A program made the translations under genes and the position numbers. Of a DNA stretch of 64,000 bases, positions 1 to 10,150 are shown piece by piece (the first letter of the stretch is position 1; every line of letters begins with the position of its first letter). Origin of the DNA: Klebsiella terrigena (GTDB lineage: Bacteria > Pseudomonadota > Gammaproteobacteria > Enterobacterales > Enterobacteriaceae). Location of the stretch: positions 1-64,000 of the forward strand of contig NZ_BJNO01000020.1 in assembly GCF_006539725.1 (NCBI RefSeq), read 5' to 3'. A model generated the notes under the pieces. The model was not told where the DNA came from and ran no database searches. It saw nothing but the letters and a program-made list of their open reading frames with translations.

Positions 1-6
1 CACAAT

Positions 7-30
7 AAACACCCTTCCGGGTGTTTTTTT
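7..30 (+). terminator. Rho-independent terminator of a gene left of the window
   Basis: ACACCC-ttcc-GGGTGT hairpin followed directly by seven T on the plus strand. No plus-strand gene in the window ends here, so it must serve a gene to the left. In E. coli the metZWV tRNA array lies in plus orientation beside amiC, so a tRNA operon end is a plausible but unproven owner. Confidence 0.75.
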
Positions 31-164
31 GTTTCTGCGCTTCCCTCACGATAGCTTCAGCCCGCCGGTTCACGGCCCCGAACGACCTTTCTTAGCAGCA
101 ATACTCAGATCCGGCCTCATCGCCTGGTGCGCCATCGCCGCGTGCAGCAATGGCGCAGCGTGGC

Positions 165-908
165 TCACAGCAGAGCCAGCAGGAAGATCAGTTCGCCGAG
201 CTCAATGGCCGCTCCCAGCGTATCACCGGTTTGCCCACCGAGGGTGCGCTTTAAGAGCTGACCGAGAATGAAAATCGCCGCCACGCTGACCGCCAGCGCC
301 GCCACTCCGCTCATGCCCGGCAGCAGCACCGCCGCGAGAATAACCGCGAGCCCCAGGGTTACGCAGGTTTGTCGCCCGCTCACCTTGCCGATAAACACGT
401 TGCCCAGCCCCTCTTCCCGCGCATAGCGGTGGCGGTACATCAGCAGCACGCTGGCTCCCCGCCCTACCGCGCAGGCTGCCGCCAGCGCCGCCAGCATCGG
501 CGTGCCGCGCAGCGCCAGCTCGCTGACCACCAGCACCTTCGCCAGCAGCACAAAAATCAGCGCCAGCCCGCCATGGGTTCCCAGCCGGCTGTCGCGCATA
601 ATCTCCAGCATCCGTTCACGACGGCGGGCGGAAAACACCCCGTCGCAGGTGTCGGCCAGTCCGTCGAGGTGGAAGCCGCCGGTGAGCAGCGCCAGCGCCA
701 GTACGGCAAACAGCGCCGCCAGCGGGATGCCGCACCACGCCTGCACGGCGAGAAATACCAGGCCGCTCAGCAAGCCCAGCAGCGCGCCGACCACGGGAAA
801 GGTGACAATGCCGCAAACGTAGCGGTCGATATCCAGCCCCTGCGACCAGCGCTCCGGTACCGGTAAACGGCTGAGAAAAGAGAGCGTTGCCCAAAATAGT
901 TTGATCAT
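165..908 (-). CDS. cobS: Adenosylcobinamide-GDP ribazoletransferase (cobalamin synthase)
   Basis: Membrane enzyme that joins adenosylcobinamide-GDP to alpha-ribazole (or its phosphate), the last assembly step of the cobalamin nucleotide loop. The 247-residue product has the family length, the early motif FLSRLPVP, a [14 protein letters not shown] acidic motif near residues 77-90 that is expected to bind the metal, and several hydrophobic segments. Its ATG overlaps the cobU stop (ATGA), indicating translational coupling at the end of cbiB-cbiP-cobU-cobS. cobT, the usual neighbour in E. coli and Salmonella, does not follow. Identity is secure from sequence similarity by recall. Confidence 0.96.
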   Translation of the reverse strand: MIKLFWATLSFLSRLPVPERWSQGLDIDRYVCGIVTFPVVGALLGLLSGLVFLAVQAWCGIPLAALFAVLALALLTGGFHLDGLADTCDGVFSARRRERMLEIMRDSRLGTHGGLALIFVLLAKVLVVSELALRGTPMLAALAAACAVGRGASVLLMYRHRYAREEGLGNVFIGKVSGRQTCVTLGLAVILAAVLLPGMSGVAALAVSVAAIFILGQLLKRTLGGQTGDTLGAAIELGELIFLLALL

Positions 909-1450
909 TTTATTTTGACTCCAATACCTGATACCACCAGCCAGACCTCATCCGCAGCCGCCGCCAGGCGCTGGTTAACCCGACCGGCGATATCGCGAAA
1001 ATGCCGCGCAAGACGATTCTCGGGGACAATCCCCATTCCCACTTCGTTGGTGACCACCACGATCTTCGCCGCAGAGCGCTGGCAGGCGGCGATCAGCGAG
1101 TGGATCTCGTCATCAATCATCCGCTCCATGGCCGCATAATCCCAGCCATCGGGATCGCTGTCGCCGCCGCAGGCAAACAGCAGGTTGGTGACCATGGTGG
1201 TGATACACTCCAGCAAAATAGCTTCGTTAGGATCGTCGTGCGGGGCAATCAGCTTATCAAGATGCTGCCAGCGCTCGACGGTGCGCCAGTGCGCCGGTCG
1301 GCTATCGCGGTGATGCTGGATCCTCGCGGCCATCTCCTCATCAAAAATCTGCGAGGTGGCGAGATACAAAACCTGCGGTGAGCCGGCGATCAGCGCTTCG
1401 GCGTGACGGCTTTTCCCGCTGCGCGCGCCGCCGGTGACCAGAATCAGCAT
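905..1450 (-). CDS. cobU: Bifunctional adenosylcobinamide kinase / adenosylcobinamide-phosphate guanylyltransferase
   Basis: Phosphorylates adenosylcobinamide and then transfers GMP to give adenosylcobinamide-GDP, the substrate of CobS. The 181-residue protein starts with a P-loop, GGARSGKS at residues 7-14, and carries His46, the position known to take the GMP in Salmonella CobU. Length equals the family norm. The start overlaps the cbiP stop by 7 bp and the stop overlaps the cobS start by 4 bp, so it is a tightly coupled middle gene of the operon. Cytosolic. No anomaly seen. Confidence 0.97.
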   Translation of the reverse strand: MLILVTGGARSGKSRHAEALIAGSPQVLYLATSQIFDEEMAARIQHHRDSRPAHWRTVERWQHLDKLIAPHDDPNEAILLECITTMVTNLLFACGGDSDPDGWDYAAMERMIDDEIHSLIAACQRSAAKIVVVTNEVGMGIVPENRLARHFRDIAGRVNQRLAAAADEVWLVVSGIGVKIK

Positions 1451-2967
1451 GATGGCTCCTGATGCTGCTGCATAATGTGGTAAATTTTTTCAATATCAAT
1501 ATGTTGACGCATTGCATCCGCCAGAATATCGAACTGCTGCGACTTGTACTGCGCGTAGTGGAGGGTGCTATCCAGCGCCGCCAGGCCTTTGCGTTGACGC
1601 AGGCCGTTGACCAGCGCGCGGGTGAAATCATCGCTGTCGAACAGGCCGTGCAGGTAGGTACCAAACGCCAGCCCGTCGTCCGTCATCGCCCCGTCCGCCA
1701 CCGTCCGCCCCTCTTTTTCCAGCTGCAGCAGCGGCCGGCAGTCGCCTTGCCGGGTCGTTTCACCCATATGAATTTCGTAGCCGCGCACGCGCAGCGCGGA
1801 GGCGCCCGCCAGCCAGCCAGGGAGCGCAGCCGCCATCGTCGCCTCAACCAGCGTCGTGGTTTTATGGCGGGCAAAGTGCGTTACGGTATTGAGCAGCCCC
1901 AGGCCGGGCAACATGCCCAGCCCGGACTCCACGTCATCAAAGATGGTCTCGCCAAGCATCTGGTAACCGCCACAGATCCCCAGCAGCGGAATCCCCTGCT
2001 GATGCGCCTGCAGCACGCCCTGCTCCATCCCGCTTTCGCGCAGCCACCGCAGATCGCCCAGCGTATTTTTGCTGCCGGGCAGGATCACCAGGTCGCTCGT
2101 CGTCAGATCCTGGGGATGACGAACGTAGCGCACGCGCACGTCCGGCTGCGCCGCCAGCGCGTTGAAATCGGTGAAGTTGGACGTATGCGGCAGCTGGACC
2201 ACCGCAATCTCAATCTCCCGCGGCGCGGTGCTCAGGTATTTTCCCTTCTGCAGCGCCACGCTATCTTCATCTTCCAGATCGACCTCCAGCCACGGCAGCA
2301 CGCCCAGCACCGGAACGCCGGTCAAAGCCTCAATCTGTTCGATGCCCGAGTACAGCAGCGCCACATCGCCGCGGAACTTATTGATGATCACCCCTTTCAC
2401 CCTGGCGCGCTCCTGCTCCTCAAGCAGCGCCAGCGTCCCGTAGATGGCGGCAAACACGCCGCCTCTGTCGATGTCGGCAACGAGGATCACCGGACACTGC
2501 GCCATCTCCGCCATGCCCATGTTAACGATATCGCGATCGCGCAGGTTGATCTCCGCCGGGCTGCCGGCGCCCTCGAGAACCAGCACCTCATACTCCTGCG
2601 CCAGGCTGCGGTAAACCTCAAGAATCTGCTCGCGCAGGCGCGGCTTGTACTCGTGGTAGCTCACCGCGTCCATATGGGTCGCCACTTTTCCCATCAGCAC
2701 CACCTGCGCGTTGAGATCGCTGGTTGGCTTTAACAGTATCGGGTTCATGCGCACATCCGGCGCAATGCCCGCCGCTTCGGCCTGAAAGATCTGCGCCCGT
2801 CCCATCTCTTTGCCATCGGCAGTGATGCCCGAGTTCAGCGCCATGTTCTGTGATTTAAACGGCGCCGTGCGCAGGCCGTCCTGGTAAAAAATTCTGCACA
2901 GTCCCGCCACCAGCACGCTTTTTCCCACGTCGGATGCCGTACCTTGCAACATAATTGCCCGCGTCAT
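1444..2967 (-). CDS. cbiP: Adenosylcobyric acid synthase (glutamine-hydrolysing)
   Basis: Amidates four side chains of adenosylcobyrinic a,c-diamide using glutamine and ATP; called cobQ in other nomenclature. The start is placed at the ATG at 2967 because GGAGG lies four bases upstream and the protein then begins [17 protein letters not shown], giving 507 residues, as in Salmonella CbiP (506). An N-terminal dethiobiotin-synthetase-like ATPase domain (G-T-x-S-D-V-G-K-S) is followed by a class I glutamine amidotransferase domain with the nucleophile in GICGGYQ and a C-terminal GTYLHGLF histidine. The reading frame stays open far upstream into cbiB, which is not coding for this protein. Confidence 0.96.
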   Translation of the reverse strand: MTRAIMLQGTASDVGKSVLVAGLCRIFYQDGLRTAPFKSQNMALNSGITADGKEMGRAQIFQAEAAGIAPDVRMNPILLKPTSDLNAQVVLMGKVATHMDAVSYHEYKPRLREQILEVYRSLAQEYEVLVLEGAGSPAEINLRDRDIVNMGMAEMAQCPVILVADIDRGGVFAAIYGTLALLEEQERARVKGVIINKFRGDVALLYSGIEQIEALTGVPVLGVLPWLEVDLEDEDSVALQKGKYLSTAPREIEIAVVQLPHTSNFTDFNALAAQPDVRVRYVRHPQDLTTSDLVILPGSKNTLGDLRWLRESGMEQGVLQAHQQGIPLLGICGGYQMLGETIFDDVESGLGMLPGLGLLNTVTHFARHKTTTLVEATMAAALPGWLAGASALRVRGYEIHMGETTRQGDCRPLLQLEKEGRTVADGAMTDDGLAFGTYLHGLFDSDDFTRALVNGLRQRKGLAALDSTLHYAQYKSQQFDILADAMRQHIDIEKIYHIMQQHQEPSC

Positions 2968-3032
2968 GGGGCCTCCTTTATCGCGTTCTGTCGCCTTCGC
3001 ATTAAACTCATCTTTCGCTATAGCCGCGGCGT

Positions 3033-3992
3033 TCATGCCGCGCCGGCCAGCAGATAGCGCGCCAGCATAAACAGCGCCAGCGCCAGGGTTGATGCCACCC
3101 ACATCAGCCGGATCGTGCGGGGGATGTCGTCGACTGAAATGTCGCGCACGTCGTCGCCAATCCACGGCTTTTCTACTCGCTGGCCAAAATAGTTGTTTGG
3201 ACCGCCCAGCCGAATCCCCAACGCGCCGGCCACGCTGGCTTCCGGCCATCCGCAGTTGGGGCTGCTGTGGTTATAGCGATCCCGCCAGCCGATACGTACC
3301 GCTCCGGGACCATCGTTGCGGCATAAGAAGGCCGCCATACTCAGCAGCAGCCAGCTCAGACGGGCGGGAATAAGGTTGGCGACATCATCAAGGCGGGCGC
3401 TGACCATGCCAATAGCGCGATACTTTTCGTGCTTGTAGCCCACCATTGAATCGAGGGTATTCACCGCCTTGTAGGCCATAGCCAGCGGCGCGCCGCCGAT
3501 CAGCAGGAAGAAGAGCGGGGCAATAATGCCATCGACGGTGTTCTCCGCCACCGTCTCCACCACCGCGCGGTTAATCTGCTCCGGCTGGAGCTGAGACGTG
3601 TCTCGCCCGACAATCCACGAGAGCTTCTCGCGGCTCTGCGCCAGGTCACCCTCGCGCAGCGGACGCTCAACGTCGCGGGCGGAGGTTGCCAGACAGCGGC
3701 CGGCCAGCAGGGTAAAAATCATCCACACCTCAATCACCCAGCCGAGCCAGGGATGGATGCTTTCCGCCAGCGTCAGTACGCCCCAGGAAACGCCCCACGT
3801 CAGCCCTACCACCGCCAGCCACATCAGCCCTCCGCCGATGCGTAGCGCCCTGTCGCTGCGGCAGTAGCGCCTGACGACGCGTTGCGTGGCGGTAATGAGG
3901 TGGCCAATCCAGCGTACCGGGTGGGGCCAGCGCGGGGGGTCGCCGATGATGAGATCGAGGAGCCAGGCGACGCTCCAGGCAAGTAGCGTCAT
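3033..3992 (-). CDS. cbiB: Adenosylcobinamide-phosphate synthase
   Basis: Membrane enzyme that condenses adenosylcobyric acid with (R)-1-amino-2-propanol or its phosphate (the CobD product) to give adenosylcobinamide (phosphate). The 319-residue product matches the family length, begins with a hydrophobic segment followed by the family signature [17 protein letters not shown] at residues 14-30, and has further membrane segments and the typical motifs [10 protein letters not shown] and [21 protein letters not shown]. It is first in the cbiB-cbiP-cobU-cobS operon, 65 bp ahead of cbiP, behind a 270-base leader with a cobalamin-riboswitch-like element. A GAGG sequence 8 bases before the ATG can act as ribosome binding site. 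Confidence 0.95.
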   Translation of the reverse strand: MTLLAWSVAWLLDLIIGDPPRWPHPVRWIGHLITATQRVVRRYCRSDRALRIGGGLMWLAVVGLTWGVSWGVLTLAESIHPWLGWVIEVWMIFTLLAGRCLATSARDVERPLREGDLAQSREKLSWIVGRDTSQLQPEQINRAVVETVAENTVDGIIAPLFFLLIGGAPLAMAYKAVNTLDSMVGYKHEKYRAIGMVSARLDDVANLIPARLSWLLLSMAAFLCRNDGPGAVRIGWRDRYNHSSPNCGWPEASVAGALGIRLGGPNNYFGQRVEKPWIGDDVRDISVDDIPRTIRLMWVASTLALALFMLARYLLAGAA

Positions 3993-4158
3993 CGCGCGAG
4001 CCTCGAAGACGCCTGTCGGCGTACGGGAATAGATGAATGGAGTCTTGCCGCCATACCCGGTTCCTGTTCAAGGTGGTCGGAGGGCAAAGGTGCAACAGCG
4101 GTACGCTTTCGCCGGTACGCCTCTGAGCACCCTACTTACCACCGAGGTTGTTGGTGAT

Positions 4159-4240
4159 AACCAACAGGCAGGATTTCTGGCTTAGCGTCAGCATCGCAGC
4201 GGCGGGGAATTTTGGCTCCCGTCGCTGGCACCCGTTGGTT
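4159..4240 (-). ncRNA. Compact cobalamin riboswitch-like aptamer ahead of cbiB
   Basis: On the minus strand the 3' part carries a B12 box, AGCCAGAAATCCTGCC (4167-4182), close to the consensus AGYCMGgAgaCCkGCC. It is enclosed by a closing stem AACCAAC (4234-4240) / GTTGGTT (4159-4165), with GGTGCC directly inside the 5' arm and GCTGACGC between, both seen in btuB-type leaders. The enclosed RNA is only 82 nt, far shorter than the roughly 200 nt of a standard element, so side arms are missing or the fold is a variant. It ends about 165 bases before cbiB, and the downstream leader would hold the expression platform. Class and ligand are inferred. Confidence 0.75.
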
Positions 4241-4266
4241 GATATCGCGAAAGCATCCTGAGGCTC

Positions 4267-4292
4267 TGCCGTTCGCGCAATAAGGAACGGCA
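4267..4292 (-). other. Hairpin between cobD and the riboswitch leader
   Basis: TGCCGTTC / GAACGGCA form an 8-bp stem with a 10-base loop 35 bases after the cobD stop. No U-tract follows, so it may be a weak terminator, an mRNA 3' end stabiliser, or the 5' end of the cbiB leader. Confidence 0.45.
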
Positions 4293-4326
4293 TTATGCCA
4301 CACCGATGCGCCGGCGGCTTGCGAAG

Positions 4327-5412
4327 TCAGACGCCGACGGGCAGGATCTTCGCCAGCGCCGCAAGCAGCCGCTGATTCTCTTCCGCGCTGCGGATCGCCA
4401 CGCGGAAATAGCCCGCCCCGAGGCCGGGGTAGTTGGCGCAGCTGCGTATCAAAATATGCTGCTGCAGCAGGGCATACTGCAGGTCGATGCCCGGAATATC
4501 GGCGCGCAGAAACAGATAGTTTGCCTGGCCCGGATAGACCGTCAGGCCGGGAAGCTGGCGGAGCTGCTGGTAAAAACGCCGGCCTTCTTCCGCCAGCCAG
4601 CGCCAGGTCTTCTGCTGGTAGGCGCTATCCTGCAGAATAATTTCCCCCGCCAGCGCGGCAAACGCGTTTATTGACCACGGCATCTGCCGCTCGCGCATCC
4701 TGGCGACGGCGCGTTCATCGCCGTTGACCAGATAGCCCAGCCGCAGGCCGGGGATGGCATAGAACTTGGTCAGCGAGCGCAGTACCCAGATATGTGGGTT
4801 ATCGCGCAGCAGAGGAATAAACCCCGGCTGGTCGGGAATGAAATCGATAAAAGCCTCATCGAGGATCAGCGCGATGTCTAGCGCTTTGCAGCGCGCGGCA
4901 ATCGCCGCCAGCAGGTGGCTCTCCGGCAGCAGTCCGGTTGGGTTATTGGGCGTACAGAGGAACAGGCAGTCGAGGTCCGGCGTCAGAGCCGCGAGAAGGG
5001 CCTCGGTCAGCTGCCAGCCGTCCTCTTCCCGCAGCGCGAACTCGCGGATCGCGCAATCTACCGCGCTCAGCGCGCGGCGATATTCGGCAAAACCGGGCAC
5101 CACAATCATCGCCTGACGCGGCTTCAGGCCACTTACGACGGTGAAAATAGATTCGGTTTCGCCATTGCCTGCGACGATCCACGAGGCGGGAATATGGTGA
5201 TGCTCTGCCAGCGCCTCGTGCAGCTGCTGATAGTCCACGTCGGGATAGCGCTCCGCGCGGTCAAGATTAGCGATCAGGGCGCGTTTGAGGCTTTCAGGCA
5301 TGCCCAGCGGATTAATATTGGCGCTAAAATCGAGCAGCTGCGCGGGCTGAATGCCCAGCAGCGCCGCCGCCTCTCGCATATTGCCGCCGTGGGCGCTCTT
5401 TAACAGGGCCAT
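4327..5412 (-). CDS. cobD: L-threonine-O-3-phosphate decarboxylase
   Basis: PLP enzyme making (R)-1-aminopropan-2-yl phosphate, the linker of the cobalamin nucleotide loop, which CbiB uses. The 361-residue fold-type I aminotransferase-like protein has the N-terminal HGGN motif, [16 protein letters not shown] (about 154-160), DEAFIDF, and the Schiff-base lysine K216 in [15 protein letters not shown], the same number as in Salmonella CobD. The start has AGGAGCGGGAG just upstream. It begins 15 bp after the amiC stop on the same strand and lies outside the riboswitch-led operon, so it is probably co-transcribed with amiC. Confidence 0.96.
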   Translation of the reverse strand: MALLKSAHGGNMREAAALLGIQPAQLLDFSANINPLGMPESLKRALIANLDRAERYPDVDYQQLHEALAEHHHIPASWIVAGNGETESIFTVVSGLKPRQAMIVVPGFAEYRRALSAVDCAIREFALREEDGWQLTEALLAALTPDLDCLFLCTPNNPTGLLPESHLLAAIAARCKALDIALILDEAFIDFIPDQPGFIPLLRDNPHIWVLRSLTKFYAIPGLRLGYLVNGDERAVARMRERQMPWSINAFAALAGEIILQDSAYQQKTWRWLAEEGRRFYQQLRQLPGLTVYPGQANYLFLRADIPGIDLQYALLQQHILIRSCANYPGLGAGYFRVAIRSAEENQRLLAALAKILPVGV

Positions 5413-5427
5413 CTCCCGCTCCTTTTA

Positions 5428-6681
5428 TCAACCACGCCTTGCCAGCGTTGCGCCATCGGCGAAGTAGGCCTTAATCCCCGCCAGTATCGACTCGGCAACT
5501 TCCTGCTGGAAGGTCGCCGTTTTCAGCTTACGCTCCTCCTCCACGTTGCTGATAAACGCGGTTTCGACCAGGATCGACGGGATATCCGGCGCTTTCAGCA
5601 CCGCAAAGCCGGCCTGTTCCACCTGGTTTTTGTGCAGGTTATTAATTCTGCCCATCTTCTGCAGCACGGCCTTACCAAACTTCAGGCTATCGGCGATGGT
5701 CAGCGACTGCACCATATCAAACATCGTATGGTCGACGTAGCGATCGCCGCTCTTGCTGACGCCCCCCACCAGATCGGCGGCGTTCTGGGTTTGCGCCAGA
5801 TACTTAGCCGCGGTGCTGGTGGCGCCTTTGGTTGAGAGCGCGAATACCGAAGAGCCGCTGGGCTGGCGGCTGGTAAAGGCATCGGCGTGAATCGAGACGA
5901 ACAGATCGGCACGCTGCTTTTGCGCCTTGGCGACGCGCACCTTCAGGGGAATAAAGACATCTTCATTGCGGGTCATATAGGCCTTCATATTTCCCTCTTT
6001 TTCGATCAGCGCCCGAAGCCGCCGGGCGATCTGCAGCACCACGTCTTTCTCACGGGTGTGGTATTTGCCCACCGCGCCGGAGTCTTCCCCGCCGTGTCCC
6101 GGATCGAGCATGATCACAATCGGCCGGTCGCGCCCGGCTTTACCCGGCTTCGGCCCGCTTTCCGCCGGCGGTACCTGACGATCGAGATCGCCCTTGTTGT
6201 AATCCTCCAGCAGCGCCAGCAGCGGATCCTGCACGTCGGTCGCCGTAGACGGATAGAGATCCATCACCAGACGCTCTTTAAAGCCGGCAACCGGCGCGAG
6301 GGCAAAGAGCTGCGGTTTCACGTTCTGTTTAAGCTCAAACACCATGCGCACCGTCTGCGGATTGAACTGGCCGACGCGGGCGGACTTAATATAGGGATCG
6401 TCGTCGCGAATGCTGGTTCCCATGCCCTTTAGCACGGAATTAAGGTTGACCCCTTCCAGATCGACCACCAGCCGCTCCGGATTGCTCAATGCAAATTGCC
6501 GATATTTCAGCACATGGTTGGATTCCACCGTAACGCGCGTATAGGTTGACGACGGCCAGACGCGCACCGCGACGACCTGTGCAACGGCGGCTAAACCAAC
6601 CGGACTGACGCTCATTAACCACATGGCGCTCGCCCCCTGTAAAAAACGGCGACGGCTTAATCCTGACTTGTATCCCGGCAT
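5428..6681 (-). CDS. amiC: N-acetylmuramoyl-L-alanine amidase AmiC
   Basis: Periplasmic zinc amidase that cleaves septal peptidoglycan during daughter-cell separation, activated by NlpD in E. coli. The chosen ATG at 6681 gives 417 residues, the E. coli length; a longer frame exists but the twin-arginine signal SRRRFLQG then sits near the N-terminus as expected for a Tat substrate. An AMIN domain follows (about residues 40-150), then an Amidase_3 domain beginning [16 protein letters not shown] with the zinc His, and ETAFISN near the end with the catalytic Glu. Divergent from argA; cobD follows after 15 bp. Confidence 0.97.
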   Translation of the reverse strand: MPGYKSGLSRRRFLQGASAMWLMSVSPVGLAAVAQVVAVRVWPSSTYTRVTVESNHVLKYRQFALSNPERLVVDLEGVNLNSVLKGMGTSIRDDDPYIKSARVGQFNPQTVRMVFELKQNVKPQLFALAPVAGFKERLVMDLYPSTATDVQDPLLALLEDYNKGDLDRQVPPAESGPKPGKAGRDRPIVIMLDPGHGGEDSGAVGKYHTREKDVVLQIARRLRALIEKEGNMKAYMTRNEDVFIPLKVRVAKAQKQRADLFVSIHADAFTSRQPSGSSVFALSTKGATSTAAKYLAQTQNAADLVGGVSKSGDRYVDHTMFDMVQSLTIADSLKFGKAVLQKMGRINNLHKNQVEQAGFAVLKAPDIPSILVETAFISNVEEERKLKTATFQQEVAESILAGIKAYFADGATLARRG

Positions 6682-6858
6682 GCCACTCCCAAGCAATAAA
6701 AACGCTTTCGTATCCAAAACAAACAGATTGACCGGAAACTTTAACGAAAGCCGTATAACCTGTCATCAATAAAAGGGTAAACAATCTTTGGTAGCACGCG
6801 TTAAGTCACAGTTCTTTCGCATATTGGTGACAAATTTTGGCTTGCGTTTACGCGCAAA

Positions 6859-6897
6859 ACAGAATAAAAATACACTTATTACGAATAATCATGCATT
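6859..6897 (+). promoter_or_regulatory. Tandem ARG boxes (ArgR operator) before argA
   Basis: Two adjacent 18-bp imperfect palindromes, ACAGAATAAAAATACACT (6859-6876) and TACGAATAATCATGCATT (6880-6897), resemble the ArgR box wnTGAATwwwwATTCAnw and are separated by 3 bp, the spacing usual for ArgR hexamer sites. They lie directly upstream of argA, whose repression by ArgR and arginine is known in E. coli. Confidence 0.75.
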
Positions 6898-6910
6898 GAG
6901 GGTTGTGGTC

Positions 6911-8242
6911 ATGGTGAAGGAACGTCGCACCGAACTGGTAGAAGGATTCCGCCATTCAGTTCCCTATATTAACGCCCATCGGGGAAAAACCTTTGTTATC
7001 ATGCTGGGCGGCGAAGCCATCGAGCATGAAAATTTCTCCAGTATAGTCAATGACATTGGCCTATTACATAGCCTGGGCATTCGCCTGGTGGTGGTCTATG
7101 GCGCGCGCCCTCAGATAGACGCTAACCTGGCCGAGCATCATCACGAGCCGCTTTACCATAAGCAAACGCGCGTGACTGACGCCAAAACCCTCGAACTGGT
7201 TAAACAGGCCGCCGGCATGCTGCAGCTGGAAATTACCGCGCGCCTGTCGATGAGCCTCAATAACACCCCGCTGCAGGGCGCCCACATTAACGTCGTGAGC
7301 GGCAATTTCATTATTGCCCAACCGCTTGGCGTGGATGACGGCGTCGATTATTGCCACAGCGGGCGCATTCGTCGTATCGATGAAGAAGCGATCCACCGCC
7401 AGCTTGATAACGGCGCCATCGTGCTGATGGGCCCGGTTGCGGTATCGGTCACCGGCGAAAGCTTTAACCTGACTTCGGAAGAGATTGCCACCCAGCTGGC
7501 CATTAAGCTGAAAGCGGAAAAAATGATTGGCTTCTGCTCTTCGCAAGGGGTGTATAGCCAGGAGGGCGAGATCGTTCCCGAGCTGTTCCCGAACGAAGCC
7601 CAGGCGCGGGTTGAAGAGCTGGAAGCGGAAGAGGACTACAACTCCGGTACCGTGCGTTTCCTGCGCGGTGCGGTGAAAGCCTGCCGCAGCGGCGTGCGCC
7701 GCTGCCACCTGATCAGCTACCAGGAGGATGGCGCTCTGCTGCAGGAGCTGTTCTCACGCGACGGTATCGGTACCCAGATCGTCATGGAGAGCGCCGAGCA
7801 GATCCGCCGCGCCACCATCAACGATATTGGCGGTATTCTTGAGCTGATAAGCCCGCTGGAGCAGCAGGGAATTCTGGTGCGCCGCTCCCGCGAGCAGCTG
7901 GAGATGGAAATAGATAAATTCACCATTATTCAGCGCGATAACACGACAATCGCCTGCGCCGCGCTCTATCCGTTCCCGGAAGAGAAAATCGGTGAAATGG
8001 CCTGCGTGGCGGTCCATCCGGACTACCGCAGCTCATCGCGTGGGGAAGTGCTGCTGAACCGCATCGCGACCCAGGCAAAACAGATGGGGCTAAGCAAACT
8101 GTTCGTGCTGACTACCCGCAGCATCCACTGGTTCCAGGAGCGCGGCTTTACGCCGGTGGATATCGACCTGCTGCCAGAAAGTAAGAAAGAGATGTACAAC
8201 TATCAGCGCCGTTCCAAGGTGATGATGGCCGACCTTGGCTGA
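6911..8242 (+). CDS. argA: Amino-acid N-acetyltransferase (N-acetylglutamate synthase)
   Basis: First committed step of arginine biosynthesis: acetyl-CoA plus glutamate gives N-acetylglutamate. The start at 6911 ([19 protein letters not shown]) gives 443 residues, exactly the E. coli length; the open frame upstream contains the ARG boxes and is not coding. An N-terminal amino-acid-kinase-like domain (about 25-260, arginine feedback site) is followed by a C-terminal GNAT domain (about 295-435) that carries [19 protein letters not shown]. It converges with recD across a 69-bp gap holding an inverted repeat. Confidence 0.98.
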   Translation: MVKERRTELVEGFRHSVPYINAHRGKTFVIMLGGEAIEHENFSSIVNDIGLLHSLGIRLVVVYGARPQIDANLAEHHHEPLYHKQTRVTDAKTLELVKQAAGMLQLEITARLSMSLNNTPLQGAHINVVSGNFIIAQPLGVDDGVDYCHSGRIRRIDEEAIHRQLDNGAIVLMGPVAVSVTGESFNLTSEEIATQLAIKLKAEKMIGFCSSQGVYSQEGEIVPELFPNEAQARVEELEAEEDYNSGTVRFLRGAVKACRSGVRRCHLISYQEDGALLQELFSRDGIGTQIVMESAEQIRRATINDIGGILELISPLEQQGILVRRSREQLEMEIDKFTIIQRDNTTIACAALYPFPEEKIGEMACVAVHPDYRSSSRGEVLLNRIATQAKQMGLSKLFVLTTRSIHWFQERGFTPVDIDLLPESKKEMYNYQRRSKVMMADLG

Positions 8243-8251
8243 GTGAGCGTT

Positions 8252-8292
8252 CCCCTTTGCCGGCCAGGCGTAGCGCAGGCTGGCAAAGAGGG
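8252..8292. repeat. Inverted repeat between convergent argA and recD (REP-like or bidirectional terminator)
   Basis: CCCTTTGCC ... GGCAAAGAGGG arms surround GGCGTAGCGCAGGC, a layout resembling degenerate enterobacterial REP units. There is no T-run. It sits between two convergent genes, where such units are common. Confidence 0.5.
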
Positions 8293-8311
8293 AGCAGTTG
8301 AATTGCCGAGG

Positions 8312-10150
8312 CTACCCGCCGCTGGCGAAGATATCCGTCAGCCCGCTGCGCCGTTCGGTGCGCGCCACGATAGCCTGAGTCAGCACCTGCTCATCAGCAT
8401 AAATCGAGAGCTGCCGTTTGGCGCGGGTTATCGCGGTATACACCAGCTCACGCGTCACCAGCGGCACGCTGCGGGAAGGCAAAATCAGGGCCGCGTGGTC
8501 AAACTCCGAGCCCTGGGATTTATGCACCGTCATCGCCCAGGCGGTATCGTGCTCCGGCAGGCGACTGGGCTGCACCGACTTAATGCTGCCATCCGGCATC
8601 GGGAACCAGACGCGAAGCCCGTCTCCCCTTTCCAGCGCAATGCCAATATCACCGTTAAACAGCCCCAGCGCGCTATCGTTACGCGAGATCATCACCGGCC
8701 GGCCCTCATACCAGCGCGAATGCCGCGGCAGCGCAATAGCCCGCTTACGATTGAGCATCCGCTCCAGCTGTTCGTTCAGCCCGCTGACGCCGTAGGGCCC
8801 CTCGCGCAGGGCGCAAAGTAGCCGAAACTCGCCGAAAGCGGCGATCGCCGCCTCCGGATCCGCCCGCTCGCGCAGCAGCCGGAGATAGCGATCGTAGCCG
8901 GCCTGCGCCTGCGTCAGCATCGCTTCATACTCCTCGGTGGTGCTTAGCGGGCGCAGCACGATGTCGTCGAAAGGCTGACGCAGGGTCGTCTTGACCCCAT
9001 GCCGATCGCCGGCGTTCACCGCCCGGGCCAGGCTACCGATGCCGGAGTGGCTGCCAAAACGATAGCTTTTTTGCAGCAGGCACAGGCTGTCGCGCAGGGC
9101 GCCCGCCGCCTCGCCCTCGCCGGCAGGCACCGGCAGGCCGGTCAGCCGCTTTAGCTGCGCCGCGCGCTCGGCGGTATAGCCCGCACTCACCCATGCGCAA
9201 ATATCCCCCAGCACCGCGCCGGCCTCCACCGACGCCAGCTGATCGCGGTCGCCGAGAAAAATCACCCGACCGTGCGCCGGCAGGGCGTCAATCAGGCGAG
9301 CCATCATCGGCAGGTCAATCATCGAGGCTTCATCCACCACCAGCACGTCGAGGTGCAGCGGGTTACCGGCGTGATAGCGCATACGCTGGCTGCCCGGCTG
9401 CGCGCCAAGCAGGCGGTGCAGGGTGCTGGCCTCTGTGGGCAGCAGCGCCTTCTGCTCATCCGTCAGCGGCAGCTGGCGCAGCGCGCTTCCCAGCGACTCG
9501 GTCAGGCGCGCGGCGGCTTTGCCGGTGGGCGCCGCCAGGCGGATGCGGCAGCGGGGCGTATCCGTCGTCTGAATCAACGCCGCCAGCAGCCTGGCGACGG
9601 TAGTCGTTTTACCGGTGCCAGGACCGCCGGAAATAACCGAAATCCGCCGGGTCAGCGCCACCGCCGCCGCCACCTTCTGCCAGTCAATATCGTCCCCGGC
9701 CGGGAAGAGCGCATCCAGCGTCGACGCCAGGCGCGTTTCATCCACGCTCAGCACCTGATTGGCTTCGTTAAAAAAGCGCGCGACGGTTAGCTCGTTGCGC
9801 CACATGCGGTTAAGGTAAAGCCGTTCGCCGCAGAGGATCATCGGCGTCGGACGTTCTCCGCGGCTCACCGCCGCCGACGAGAGCAGCAGCGCCGACCAGT
9901 CATCGGGCGCACCGGCCTGCGCCAGCAGCTGCTCGCGCAGAGCGGCGACCTTGCCGCTCAGCACGTCGTCAGCGGCAAGGCGCGAGAGCGGCAGGCAGAC
10001 GTGCCCTTCGCCGGCGTCGCGGCTCAGCACCGCCGCCGCCAGCCTCACCGCCGGATGCGCATCCCGAGCGACCATCAGCGCAAACTGGACGTCAAGCGGA
10101 CGTAACAAACGCTGGTTTGCTGCCTCAAGCAGCAGCTCATCCATGGTCAT
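8312..10150 (-). CDS. recD: Exodeoxyribonuclease V alpha chain, RecD
   Basis: Fast 5'-to-3' SF1B helicase subunit of RecBCD, which processes double-strand ends and controls Chi recognition. The 612-residue product (608 in E. coli) has Walker [11 protein letters not shown] near residues 172-181, the DEAS Walker B box, [18 protein letters not shown] (motif III region), and the C-terminal motifs [20 protein letters not shown] and YTAITRAK (motifs V/VI). The ATG overlaps the recB stop by 4 bp (ATGA); a second ATG two codons on is equally possible. Last gene of the recC-ptrA-recB-recD operon. Confidence 0.98.
   Translation of the reverse strand: MTMDELLLEAANQRLLRPLDVQFALMVARDAHPAVRLAAAVLSRDAGEGHVCLPLSRLAADDVLSGKVAALREQLLAQAGAPDDWSALLLSSAAVSRGERPTPMILCGERLYLNRMWRNELTVARFFNEANQVLSVDETRLASTLDALFPAGDDIDWQKVAAAVALTRRISVISGGPGTGKTTTVARLLAALIQTTDTPRCRIRLAAPTGKAAARLTESLGSALRQLPLTDEQKALLPTEASTLHRLLGAQPGSQRMRYHAGNPLHLDVLVVDEASMIDLPMMARLIDALPAHGRVIFLGDRDQLASVEAGAVLGDICAWVSAGYTAERAAQLKRLTGLPVPAGEGEAAGALRDSLCLLQKSYRFGSHSGIGSLARAVNAGDRHGVKTTLRQPFDDIVLRPLSTTEEYEAMLTQAQAGYDRYLRLLRERADPEAAIAAFGEFRLLCALREGPYGVSGLNEQLERMLNRKRAIALPRHSRWYEGRPVMISRNDSALGLFNGDIGIALERGDGLRVWFPMPDGSIKSVQPSRLPEHDTAWAMTVHKSQGSEFDHAALILPSRSVPLVTRELVYTAITRAKRQLSIYADEQVLTQAIVARTERRSGLTDIFASGG

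Noticed and set aside
68-166. GTG-started 33-codon frame overlapping the cobS stop
   Set aside because: Too short and without similarity to CobT or any other cobalamin protein I know; mentioned only as a possible remnant.
2968-3249. N-terminal extension of cbiP into cbiB
   Set aside because: Low-complexity Arg-rich translation antisense to nothing but overlapping cbiB; the GGAGG at the 2967 start decides.
6788-6910. Upstream in-frame extension of argA by 41 codons
   Set aside because: It covers both ARG boxes, lacks similarity to ArgA, and the start at 6911 gives exactly the E. coli length.
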